Source: Candidatus Zixiibacteriota bacterium (lineage in GTDB: Bacteria > Zixibacteria > MSB-5A5 > GN15 > FEB-12). From it: a stretch of DNA of 51,138 bases. The notes under the pieces are model-generated. The model had not been told where the DNA came from. It searched no databases and worked only from the letters and a program-made list of their open reading frames with translations. A program made the position numbers and the translations under genes. The stretch is from contig JAGGTI010000038.1 of the NCBI GenBank assembly GCA_021163775.1, positions 1-51,138 on the forward strand. The letters are read 5' to 3'. Shown here one piece after another: positions 43,924 through 51,138 of the stretch. The stretch's first letter is position 1, and each line of letters opens with the position of its first letter.

Positions 43924-46326
43924 ATGCATAAACAGGTGTGGATACTAGGACTTGGGATATTACTGGCTATGGCGCTCGCCGCAAGTGCGGCCGATCGGCC
44001 AGAAACGAATAAAACCAGACTTGTTCAGATGAGTCATGATCTGGCTGATCGACTGGATGCCCGGAGAACTCAGAAGTATTATGAGCTTCTAACGACCACC
44101 TCACTGGCACAGAAACGTCTCAATGAAAGCGACCAAATTGAACTGATGTTCATTGATAAGCGCCAGATTCCCCGGTTCTATCACGTTAATAACATAAACG
44201 CCGCACGTACAATCAGTACTGACGATATCTGGCCGGGCGGCAGTGCCGGGCTGAGTCTGACCGGATATGGAACTATCCTGGGACAGTTGGCGATCTGGGA
44301 TGGGGGCGCTGTACGCGCTTCACACCAGGAATTTGGGGGTCGTGTAATACAGATGGACGGCGCAGGAGATACGCATTATCACGCCACTCACGTAGCCGGA
44401 ACTATGATCGCCGCCGGTATAAAATCCAACGCCATAGGTATGTCGTTCCAGGCCATTATTGGAGCCTATACCTGGGGTGACGACGAATCTGAGATGGCGT
44501 TGGCCGCGGCTTACGGTCTCAACATATCCAATCACTCATATGGCTTTGTGACCGGTTGGCGCTGGGACAATGACTGGTATTGGTACGGCGATGTTAACAT
44601 TAGTCCTACTGAGGACTACGGCTTCGGTTTCTATAGTTCGGCGACGCAGGAGATCGACGAGATAGCTTACAATGCTCCTTACTACCTGATTTTCAAGTCG
44701 GCCGGCAATGACCGAGGTGAAGGACCGAGTTCGGGCACGGGTCATTACGTATTTGATGGCGACTGGGTATGGAGCAACGACATTCGTGAGCCGGATGGCG
44801 GTACGACAGGCTACGACTGCATCGGCTGGAAGGGGAATGCCAAGAATATCATGACGATTGGCTCGGTTAGCGATCTCACTAGCGGATATACAACGCCGGG
44901 CGCAGTGAGCATGACCAGTTACTCGGGCTGGGGTCCCACTGACGACGGCAGGATCAAGCCCGATATCGTAGCCAATGGCACCAGTCTCTACTCGGCCCTG
45001 GATGGTAGCGACACCCAATACGGGAGTCTTGGTGGAACATCAATGTCATCGCCGAACGCTTCCGGTTCCGCGAATCTGCTCGTCCGGCATTACGAAGCTA
45101 CTCACAGCAATGTCACACCGCTATCCGCAACTGTGAAAGCCGTGATAATTCACACAGCTGATGAGTCGGGTTCCCACGAGGGACCTGATTACCGATTCGG
45201 CTGGGGGCTGATGAATTCGCGCAAAGCGGCGGAATTGATCTCCGACGATGCCGTTGAACCAGTACGTATTCTGGAGGCAGACCTTACCGACGGTGAGTCG
45301 GACGTGTATCCCCTAACATGCGACACTGGAGAACCGCTTCGAGTGACAATGGTCTGGACCGACGTGCCTGGAACGCCACCCCCGACATCGCTGGATCCCA
45401 CTGATCCGATGCTCGTCAACGATCTTGATATCCGACTGAAACACATCGGTACATCGGTCGTGTACGAGCCGTACATTCTCGATCCGGCCAACCCATCCTC
45501 AGCCGCAACGACCGGTGACAATTTCAGAGATAACGTGGAAATGATTCATCTCGCTTCGCCCGCGGTCGGCGACTATGAATTAACGGTCACTCACAAGGGT
45601 ACCCTGACTGCGACTCAGAACTATACCATCGTAACCTCGGTGCCGATGCTGATATGCGTCGATGTCGACGAGGACGGTATCTGCATACCCGAGGACAACT
45701 GCCCGACCGTAGCAAATGAACTGCAGGAAGACTCAGATTCGGACGGGGTCGGTGATGCGTGTGACAACTGTCCTGACATTCCGAACTCGGAGCAGATTGA
45801 CTCGGATCTCGACAATGTTGGCGATGCCTGTGATGGTTGTCCGTATGACGGCAATAAGACCGACCCCGGATATTGTGGTTGCTACTACGAGGAAACCGAT
45901 TCCGACGGTGACTCGGTCCCCGATTGTGTCGATGTCTGTCCAGGTTACAATGACACCGAGGATCCTGATCTGGACGGGGTTCCGAGCGGTTGTGACAACT
46001 GCCCCGATCTGGCCAATCCGGATCAAAAAGATGACAATGGCAATCAGATAGGTGACGCGTGCGAAACCTGTTGCCAGGATCGTGTGGGCGACGCCAATGG
46101 CGTGGGTGGTGACGAACCCACGATTGGTGATGTGAGTACGATGATAGACGCTCTGTTTATCGGCGGTGATCCGGTGGTGATAGCTTGCCTGCCTGAGGCG
46201 GATATAAATCAGTCAGGCGGATTTGACCCACAGTCAAGTGACATTACGATCGGTGACATTTCGACCCTGATCGACTACCTGTTCATCAGTGGTCCTTCGG
46301 TCGTTATATTACCGAACTGTCTATAA
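43924..46326 (+). CDS. Secreted subtilisin-like (S8) protease with TSP3 repeats and dockerin-like end
   Basis: This is an 800-residue exported serine protease. The start at 43924 has AAAGGA upstream and gives a clean signal peptide ending near AASAA. The catalytic triad is Asp126 (LAIWDGG), His153 (HATHVAGT) and Ser373 (GGTSMSSPNASG), with the oxyanion Asn in SAGNDRGE. A beta-rich P/homo-B-like segment follows. Then come Asp/Cys-rich thrombospondin type 3 repeats (about 590-720, DSDGVGDACDNCPD units binding calcium). A duplicated dockerin-like module ends the protein (DEPTIGDVSTMIDALFIGG and SDITIGDISTLIDYLFISG). This points to calcium-dependent anchoring at the surface. The substrate is unknown. 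Confidence 0.93.
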   Translation: MHKQVWILGLGILLAMALAASAADRPETNKTRLVQMSHDLADRLDARRTQKYYELLTTTSLAQKRLNESDQIELMFIDKRQIPRFYHVNNINAARTISTDDIWPGGSAGLSLTGYGTILGQLAIWDGGAVRASHQEFGGRVIQMDGAGDTHYHATHVAGTMIAAGIKSNAIGMSFQAIIGAYTWGDDESEMALAAAYGLNISNHSYGFVTGWRWDNDWYWYGDVNISPTEDYGFGFYSSATQEIDEIAYNAPYYLIFKSAGNDRGEGPSSGTGHYVFDGDWVWSNDIREPDGGTTGYDCIGWKGNAKNIMTIGSVSDLTSGYTTPGAVSMTSYSGWGPTDDGRIKPDIVANGTSLYSALDGSDTQYGSLGGTSMSSPNASGSANLLVRHYEATHSNVTPLSATVKAVIIHTADESGSHEGPDYRFGWGLMNSRKAAELISDDAVEPVRILEADLTDGESDVYPLTCDTGEPLRVTMVWTDVPGTPPPTSLDPTDPMLVNDLDIRLKHIGTSVVYEPYILDPANPSSAATTGDNFRDNVEMIHLASPAVGDYELTVTHKGTLTATQNYTIVTSVPMLICVDVDEDGICIPEDNCPTVANELQEDSDSDGVGDACDNCPDIPNSEQIDSDLDNVGDACDGCPYDGNKTDPGYCGCYYEETDSDGDSVPDCVDVCPGYNDTEDPDLDGVPSGCDNCPDLANPDQKDDNGNQIGDACETCCQDRVGDANGVGGDEPTIGDVSTMIDALFIGGDPVVIACLPEADINQSGGFDPQSSDITIGDISTLIDYLFISGPSVVILPNCL

Positions 46327-46458
46327 GGAGAACTGAAACGAGAATCAGCAAATAGCCATTGCCATCAAACGAGCTGTGAATTAGATTTCAAATCTATCTG
46401 TCCGTGTTATTGTGTTATCTGGTGGTGTGTACTCATCGAGCATCGGAAGGCAACGCGC

Positions 46459-49143
46459 ATGATTCGACTATGTTTCACAGTCTTGCTTATAGTAGTGGCC
46501 GTTTGGCTCGGCGCTAACCAAACAGCAAACGGCACAGTATCCGACCAGGCATCAAGGATTACATCCGAAGGTGTAACATCCCCGGCCTATTGTATTACAG
46601 AGCACAACATTGGCAGAATAGCGCTGGCGATTAACAATAACGGAACCTTTGGTACTGGTTTTACGCAATCCGGTCTGCGGGACTGTTTCACTGGTGCGAT
46701 GGTTCATTCCTGCGAGTTCCCCAAAGGTTCACGAACTAAATATATTTTCGCCGGAACAATCTGGGTGGGTGCGGTGGTCGGGCGTGACACCCTCGTTTCA
46801 GTCGGTGCCGATGGCTGGTCCTTAATCAGAGAAATGAACCCCGATGAAGCCCCTTTCGGCGAGATGATTTATCGCTCCACAATTGACCCCGCTCGACCGG
46901 AGTACGCCGATGCTGTTTCCGAACAGGATTTCATCTGCACTTACTATGACACCTGTACAAACTGCCCAGGCATGGGCAACGATGTGGTGGATAATCGGCC
47001 CCACCAACCACTAAACCTTGCAATCACTCAGCACACATATGCCTGGTCATATTCTTATGCTCAGGATTTCGTTCTGTTTGACATTGAAGTCAAGAACATC
47101 GGTGTGGAGCGTCTCCATTCGGTCTATTTGGGTATCTATGTAGATGCTGAGGTTCACGATATGGCCATGCAGGGCGAAGTTGGTTACGAGGACGATGTCT
47201 GTGGTTTTCGCAAGCGTCAGCCGGCATTCTACCTCAAAGACCCATGCCCACCCGACAGCGACGATGTTAATATCGCCTGGTTGGCAGACAATGACGGAGA
47301 TTTGGGTCTGGATGCGTTCAAACCTGTTCCCAATATCACCGCTACCCGAATTGTGCGAACCCCGTCAGATACCCTTGAAGTATCGTTCAACTGGTGGGTA
47401 AGCAACGGCGACGCTTCGCTTGATTTCGGTCCCCAGGCGAGAAAGTCATACCGAGATTTCGGGACTGGTGGCCTCGGCACACCCGAGGGTGATCGGAATA
47501 AGTATCACATTCTCCGTAATGGTGAATTTGATTACGATCAACCGCGAGTAGCGACTATCCAGAATCTCGATTCTATCTGGCTCCCCCCTCCTGCCGAACA
47601 AGCGACAATCTGGGCAACTGGATTAGACACCCGATATATTCTCTCCTTTGGTGCGTTTAGCATCGAACCAGGGCAGACACTTCCAATCTCTCTGGCTTAC
47701 ATGGGTGGAATAGACTTTCATTCCGATCCGGATAATATCCTTAACCTGCCGGACAACCCTGATAGTTGGTACGAGGGTGTCAATTTCGATTCACTTGGGG
47801 TCGCCGCCACATGGGCCGAGTGGCTTTATGATAACCCCGGTGTAGATACTGACAGCGATGGTTATGCAGGCGAGTTTACCGTGTGTAACCTGGGCGACGA
47901 TTCGGCATTAGTGTGCGACACTCTTCTGGATACCACCGCCAACCCGGACACAACCTATGTGACCTGCCGTTGGAAGTATGAACTGGCAGACACGGTTTGG
48001 CGAAAGGGTGATGGGGTACCTGATTTCCGAGGCGCTACTCCACCACCCAGCCCAGCCGCTTACTCAATTGTCGATGCTCATGGTAATCTCATGCGAGGGC
48101 TTCGCGTGGAACCTTCCGCAGGAACCGCACGTCTGATATGGAACGGCGTACTCTCGGAGAATACACCTGACGTTTTCTCGCGCGAGTTGGATTTTGAAGG
48201 GTACCGTGTCTGGATTGGGCGTGACAGTCGCAACTCCAGCTACTCGGTATCGGCCTCTTACGACATTGAGGATTACAATCGCTGGGAGTTTGACGACTCA
48301 AGAAATGGTTTTGTTCTAAAATCATCTCCATTTACATTAGAAGAATTGCGTTGTATGTATGGTGACAGTTGTGGCGATACCACCTGGTATCCTGATCATT
48401 ATTCCAGGAGCCAACCATTGATTGTCCCTGAAGGTGCCTACTACTTTGAACCCCAGGACTACAACCGTTCCATTCTGGCCAACGATCCGATTTGCGCCAC
48501 CACACCGATCAAGAAAGTGTATCCCCATGCACACCGACCGCCGGTCCTTGATCCGGATTCAATCCGCGCCCTCTTCCCTAACGGTGAAGACTCACTTTAT
48601 CTCACCCCCGAGGGATTCATCAAATGCTATGAGTATGAGTACACTTTCGATAACCTTCTGCCGACAGTTCCGTACTGGATTAATGTGACCGTCTTTGATT
48701 ACGGTTCACCACAATCCAACCTGTCAGCACTGGAGACCAGCCCCACTCTCATGCCAATAGTGACCTATCCACTTCCTTCGGTTGAGAAGGTAGCCGATAA
48801 CAATCTTGATGTCTTCGTGTATCCGAATCCGTACCGACTGGATGGCGACTACCGTGGACGAGGTTTTGAAGGCCGTGATTTTCAGGACATGCCTGTTGAT
48901 CGCACCAGGGATATACATTTTGCCAATCTTCCTTCCCGTTGTACTATACGGATACACACTCTTGATGGTGACCTGGTACGAGAAATCATTCATAATGTTG
49001 ATCCTGCTGACCCGCTGGCCAATCACGACACCTGGGACATGATCACACGTAACTCACAACAACCGGTCTCCGGACTGTATTACTGGACGGTTGAGGATTA
49101 TCGTGGCCGCACACAAATTGGCAAGCTGGTCATAATCATGTGA
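46459..49143 (+). CDS. Large secreted protein with C-terminal sorting-type domain
   Basis: This is an 894-residue exported protein with a signal peptide cleaved near residues 22-26. The long central part has many acidic Asp-rich loops and repeated ITQHTYAWSYSYAQDFVLFD-type beta segments (around residue 195), but no enzymatic motif. The last 90 residues (VYPNPYRLDG, CTIRIHTLDGDLVREI, GLYYWTVEDYRG, KLVIIM) look like a type 9 secretion or FlgD-Ig sorting domain. A paralog begins at 50229. It follows the subtilase by 132 bases and may be co-regulated. The role is probably structural or adhesive on the surface, which is inference. Confidence 0.8.
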   Translation: MIRLCFTVLLIVVAVWLGANQTANGTVSDQASRITSEGVTSPAYCITEHNIGRIALAINNNGTFGTGFTQSGLRDCFTGAMVHSCEFPKGSRTKYIFAGTIWVGAVVGRDTLVSVGADGWSLIREMNPDEAPFGEMIYRSTIDPARPEYADAVSEQDFICTYYDTCTNCPGMGNDVVDNRPHQPLNLAITQHTYAWSYSYAQDFVLFDIEVKNIGVERLHSVYLGIYVDAEVHDMAMQGEVGYEDDVCGFRKRQPAFYLKDPCPPDSDDVNIAWLADNDGDLGLDAFKPVPNITATRIVRTPSDTLEVSFNWWVSNGDASLDFGPQARKSYRDFGTGGLGTPEGDRNKYHILRNGEFDYDQPRVATIQNLDSIWLPPPAEQATIWATGLDTRYILSFGAFSIEPGQTLPISLAYMGGIDFHSDPDNILNLPDNPDSWYEGVNFDSLGVAATWAEWLYDNPGVDTDSDGYAGEFTVCNLGDDSALVCDTLLDTTANPDTTYVTCRWKYELADTVWRKGDGVPDFRGATPPPSPAAYSIVDAHGNLMRGLRVEPSAGTARLIWNGVLSENTPDVFSRELDFEGYRVWIGRDSRNSSYSVSASYDIEDYNRWEFDDSRNGFVLKSSPFTLEELRCMYGDSCGDTTWYPDHYSRSQPLIVPEGAYYFEPQDYNRSILANDPICATTPIKKVYPHAHRPPVLDPDSIRALFPNGEDSLYLTPEGFIKCYEYEYTFDNLLPTVPYWINVTVFDYGSPQSNLSALETSPTLMPIVTYPLPSVEKVADNNLDVFVYPNPYRLDGDYRGRGFEGRDFQDMPVDRTRDIHFANLPSRCTIRIHTLDGDLVREIIHNVDPADPLANHDTWDMITRNSQQPVSGLYYWTVEDYRGRTQIGKLVIIM

Positions 49144-49567
49144 CCATATCAAATATACGGCTTCCCATTAGTGACACGGTTACACTAATGTCATCATGAG
49201 CTACGCCTGCCCTGAGCTTTGTCGAAGGGTCGAAGGATAGTTTACATTCCGATTCTGCAGATGTGGAGAGGCTGTCCCAGAACCTCGTGGCGCACGAGGG
49301 CGTACACTACGGAATTTCCGCTTGCGTCACACACCAAAATAGACTATTCTGACTGTGCATACAGTGTGAGCCAGAGGTCTGTTTAATGTTATACGATGAG
49401 GAACGGTTTTGGGGGATGGCGTTGGAAATCTACACCTACCCGTTCAATTTGGTGGTTAATAGAGACCGGGTGATCCTTGAGATCCACGGCAGTGTTCTGT
49501 TGCCGGATGACTACGAGAGTTTGTTTTCGGTTACTCCCGCGCACCCTTTCGTCATTCCTGCCCCCTA

Positions 49568-49681
49568 CGTCATTCCCGAGCAGTCGGGAATCCAGATGTC
49601 CTGTGACAAGGCCCTATCTTCGACTCATAGATGTGCGTTGTCGAAGAGACAACTGGACCCTCGCTTCCGCGAGGGTGACGA
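49568..49681. repeat. MITE-like composite repeat (about 114 bp)
   Basis: The left end reads CGTCATTCCCGAG with an internal palindrome (TCCCGA...TCGGGA). The right end reads CTGGACCC...GAGGGTGACGA with a palindrome (CCTCGC...GCGAGG). Read inward on opposite strands, the ends are similar (CGTCATTCCC and CGTCACCCTC), as in elements with terminal inverted repeats. A partial copy of the left tip (CGTCATTCC) lies just upstream at 49550. It resembles the widely scattered CGTCATTCCCG...GGGAATCCAG repeats of other bacteria. Confidence 0.6.
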
Positions 49682-49706
49682 GATGGTCAGGACGGAGAAA
49701 CCCGAC

Positions 49707-49756
49707 ATCCGGCAGATGTGGACATCTGCCGGACACAACTACGTAACCTGAAACTC
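49707..49756. repeat. Dispersed hairpin repeat (second copy of 150-200)
   Basis: Aligned with 150-200, the two stretches of about 50 bases are nearly identical, including GCAGATGTGG, CATCTGCCGGACAC and CTGAAACT. The hairpin is perfect here and has one mismatch in the other copy. Confidence 0.7.
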
Positions 49757-49852
49757 AAACCGCCTGACTTGCCGTTCCTGATATGAACATTACGTTTCAC
49801 TATATACATCGAGCCGAGATGAAAACCATCGGAAGGCTAATTATGATGCGAA

Positions 49853-49863
49853 AGGAGGTGATA
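49853..49863 (+). promoter_or_regulatory. Perfect Shine-Dalgarno sequence
   Basis: AAAGGAGGTGAT just before the ATG at 49866 matches the full anti-Shine-Dalgarno end of 16S rRNA over about 12 bases. Such long complementarity is unusual in this window and predicts strong translation initiation of the small peptide gene. Confidence 0.8.
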
Positions 49864-49865
49864 TT

Positions 49866-50093
49866 ATGACTAAGAAGATTATAGTAACTTATGCCGCGCT
49901 GTTTCTGTTTGTATTCACATTTGCCTTTGCGTTCGCGCTGGAAGCGAGAGCGGATGATCCACCCTGTTGCCCATATGAGTGGTGCAATAATGGTCAATCC
50001 GTTGGTATTCAAGGTCACTGGGTTCTTGGGAATTGCGTCTACGACGGCATTTCCAATTGCGACACAATATTCATTTGTGCCGACCCCAACTAG
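49866..50093 (+). CDS. Small Cys-rich secreted peptide, with possible in-frame amber interruption
   Basis: The ORF encodes 75 residues. The N-terminus MTKKIIVTYAALFLFVFTF is a signal peptide with a likely cleavage after ARA (about residue 29). The mature part of about 46 residues has six cysteines (PPCCPYEWC, GNC, SNC, FIC) and would be stabilised by disulfides. The stop is a TAG at 50091-50093. The same frame stays open for a further 40 codons to a TAG at 50214-50216, and the extension reads like protein (NYIIRNCSQAV, HGRWYEYITL). The next gene starts only 12 bases after that second stop. So the true gene may be 49866-50216, broken by a nonsense codon or read through. No family is recognised. 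Confidence 0.65.
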   Translation: MTKKIIVTYAALFLFVFTFAFAFALEARADDPPCCPYEWCNNGQSVGIQGHWVLGNCVYDGISNCDTIFICADPN

Positions 50094-50228
50094 TGGTCGT
50101 TTGAATGGCCGCAATCAGCGGATTACACCGGCGTTGCCGGTAACTATATAATAAGGAACTGCAGTCAGGCGGTAATGAATATTCACGGACGCTGGTATGA
50201 ATATATTACATTGTAGGACTTGGTCGTT

Positions 50229-51138
50229 ATGATTGTGAAGAGCATAGCACGTACTGTACTCCTGCTATTAATAGTGGTTGGCTGGGGGACAATCGCTAAA
50301 TCTCAGATAGAGTATGACTTCATGGCCGCCCATAGCCAGGGAAATACCCAATTAACTGTGCAACGGGGCGGATGGGGATATTTGGCCGGGAGGCCTGACG
50401 AATGGGTCCCTTATGTGGATCCCATCACCAGTGACACCGTTTATGGCTGTGAATACCCTCGTGATAGCCGCAATTGGTTTATGGAAGGCGACTTATTCGT
50501 CGGCGCAGTTGTAGGGTCAGACACGCTCGTGACCAGTTCGATGGAGTGGCGGTGGGTTCCCTGTGACCCGGCGACTCTGTGGCATGTAAGTTCATCAGAC
50601 AGGAGCCTGCCGTACTATTCGCCGAAGGCCCGCTCTGAACTCGATCTGGAATGCCGCCTCACCGATACCAGCCGGTGGTATATCAATGTGCAGTTGTTTG
50701 ACACTATTTGGGACTATGGCTGGCATGAACCACTGGGTTTAGTTATGACCCAACGGTCGATGGCCTGGAGTGGAGCTTACGTAGATGATTTTGTATTGTT
50801 TGAGTTCGAGATGCGCAACATGGGACACGCCAACTTGAAGGATGTGTATGTTGGATTTGAGTGCGCACCGCCGCAATGGATATTTGGGATTAGGCGCTAC
50901 GAAGATGAGCTTACCGGTTTCTTGCGGGAATTCTCATTCGATGATCGGTGTCAGTATTACGAAAAGCTGAATATCGCCTATTGCATGGACAATGACGGTG
51001 ACCCGTTAGGCGGGGAGTTCGGATTCGATTCCAAGCGCGCGGCGGTCGGTCTGATGCTCCTGGGCGGATCGGAAGAACGGCTCCGTGTGGGCTACAATTG
51101 GATTGTGTGGGATACCGCCTGGGAGCAGGATTGGGGAC
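50229..51138 (+). CDS. Secreted protein, paralog of 46459-49143 (cut by window end)
   Basis: The frame is open from the ATG at 50229 to the last base, giving at least 303 residues; the 3' end is outside the window. The signal peptide is MIVKSIARTVLLLLIVVGWG with cleavage near KSQ. It is homologous to the large secreted protein upstream: FVGAVVGSDTLV matches WVGAVVGRDTLV, MAWSGAYVDDFVLFEFEMRN matches the YAWSYSYAQDFVLF block, and CMDNDGDP matches LADNDGDL. GTAGGAC lies about 10 bases before the ATG. A sorting-type C-terminus is expected beyond the window. No enzymatic motif is seen. Confidence 0.85.
   Translation, partial: MIVKSIARTVLLLLIVVGWGTIAKSQIEYDFMAAHSQGNTQLTVQRGGWGYLAGRPDEWVPYVDPITSDTVYGCEYPRDSRNWFMEGDLFVGAVVGSDTLVTSSMEWRWVPCDPATLWHVSSSDRSLPYYSPKARSELDLECRLTDTSRWYINVQLFDTIWDYGWHEPLGLVMTQRSMAWSGAYVDDFVLFEFEMRNMGHANLKDVYVGFECAPPQWIFGIRRYEDELTGFLREFSFDDRCQYYEKLNIAYCMDNDGDPLGGEFGFDSKRAAVGLMLLGGSEERLRVGYNWIVWDTAWEQDWG

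Larger units (their letters stand above)
49144..49865. repeat. Mosaic of dispersed repeats, no convincing gene
   Basis: About 720 bases hold several known-looking repeat types. CCCTGAGCTTTGTCGAAGGG is at 49210-49229. A palindrome CCTCGTG-GCG-CACGAGG is at 49283-49299. A composite element lies at 49568-49681. A perfect 11-bp hairpin, CCGGCAGATGT / ACATCTGCCGG, is at 49709-49732. The open frame at 49386-49751 runs through these repeats and is best read as repeat translation, not as a gene. Confidence 0.7.

Noticed and set aside
49386-49751. Open frame of 121 codons in the repeat mosaic
   Set aside because: Its second half is simply a translation of two dispersed repeats (for example PYVIPEQSGIQ and RFREGDEM). 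It has no ribosome site or family resemblance.
49866-50216. Pyrrolysine as the explanation of the in-frame TAG
   Set aside because: TAG ends other genes here (proS, leuS), no Pyl genes are seen in the window, and a nonsense mutation is simpler. Kept only as a remote alternative.
1-51138. CRISPR array, rRNA operon, prophage, transposase or integrase genes
   Set aside because: None is visible: no regularly spaced repeats, no rRNA-like sequence, and no transposase or integrase motifs were found on either strand.

Overview
The window reads as a chromosomal segment of a Gram-negative, probably uncultivated bacterium of the FCB (Fibrobacterota-Chlorobiota-Bacteroidota) superphylum. The case rests on several things seen in the sequence. 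There are many secreted proteins and lipoproteins, some with acidic residues directly after the lipobox cysteine, as in Bacteroidetes surface lipoproteins. A Big_5-type Ig-like lipoprotein of Bacteroidetes style is present. A secreted protein ends in a type-9-like sorting module. A subtilase ends in thrombospondin type 3 repeats and a duplicated dockerin-like module of a kind I associate, from memory only, with candidate phylum Zixibacteria. Taxonomy is inference, because no rRNA gene is present.

Layout. 1-600: repeat-rich DNA and a small membrane protein. 600-2308 (-): two tandem paralogous lipoproteins. 2507-2578 (-): tRNA-Arg(CCG). 2811-16885 (+): a large housekeeping block for translation and RNA metabolism, proS, then rimP-nusA-infB-rbfA-nrnA-truB-ribF-rpsO-pnp-M16 peptidase-polysaccharide deacetylase, followed by leuS (16972-19476). 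19691-22757 (+): two tandem paralogous TPR proteins. 22782-26797 (-): a DacA-like carboxypeptidase, a NatAB-like ABC-2 exporter and a DUF72 protein. 26894-29872 (-): a tightly overlapping five-gene membrane cluster of unknown function. It is divergent from 29987-32939 (+), a sugar-type ABC importer (binding protein and two permeases, no ATPase). 33042-33638 (+): an OmpA/Pal-like lipoprotein and a strong terminator. 33723-38448 (-): Ig-like lipoprotein, TPR lipoprotein and tyrS. 38626-40788 (+): class A penicillin-binding protein.

40896-43638: tRNA-Leu(CAA) is followed by a small cargo island of about 2.65 kb. The last 13 bases of the tRNA plus 8 bases downstream recur exactly at 43618-43638, the usual mark of integration at a tRNA 3' end. 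No integrase is visible. The cargo is a membrane protein (apparently frameshifted), a ComEC/Rec2-like metallo-beta-lactamase-fold protein and a protein with a CxxC...SHIIP...CxxC zinc-finger start. This compact cassette is the best candidate here for an undescribed mobile system.

43924-51138 (+): a secretome region. It holds a dockerin-bearing subtilase, a large secreted protein with a C-terminal sorting-type domain, a stretch of about 720 bp made of several dispersed palindromic repeats, a small Cys-rich secreted peptide with a perfect Shine-Dalgarno and an in-frame amber codon, and a paralog of the large secreted protein cut by the window end.

Working together: the central block supplies ribosome maturation (RimP, RbfA, TruB), initiation (IF2), transcription elongation control (NusA), RNA and nanoRNA decay (PNPase, NrnA), flavin synthesis (RibF) and tRNA charging (ProRS, LeuRS, TyrRS). 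The flanks are devoted to the cell envelope: peptidoglycan synthesis and trimming, lipoproteins, exporters, importers and surface proteins.
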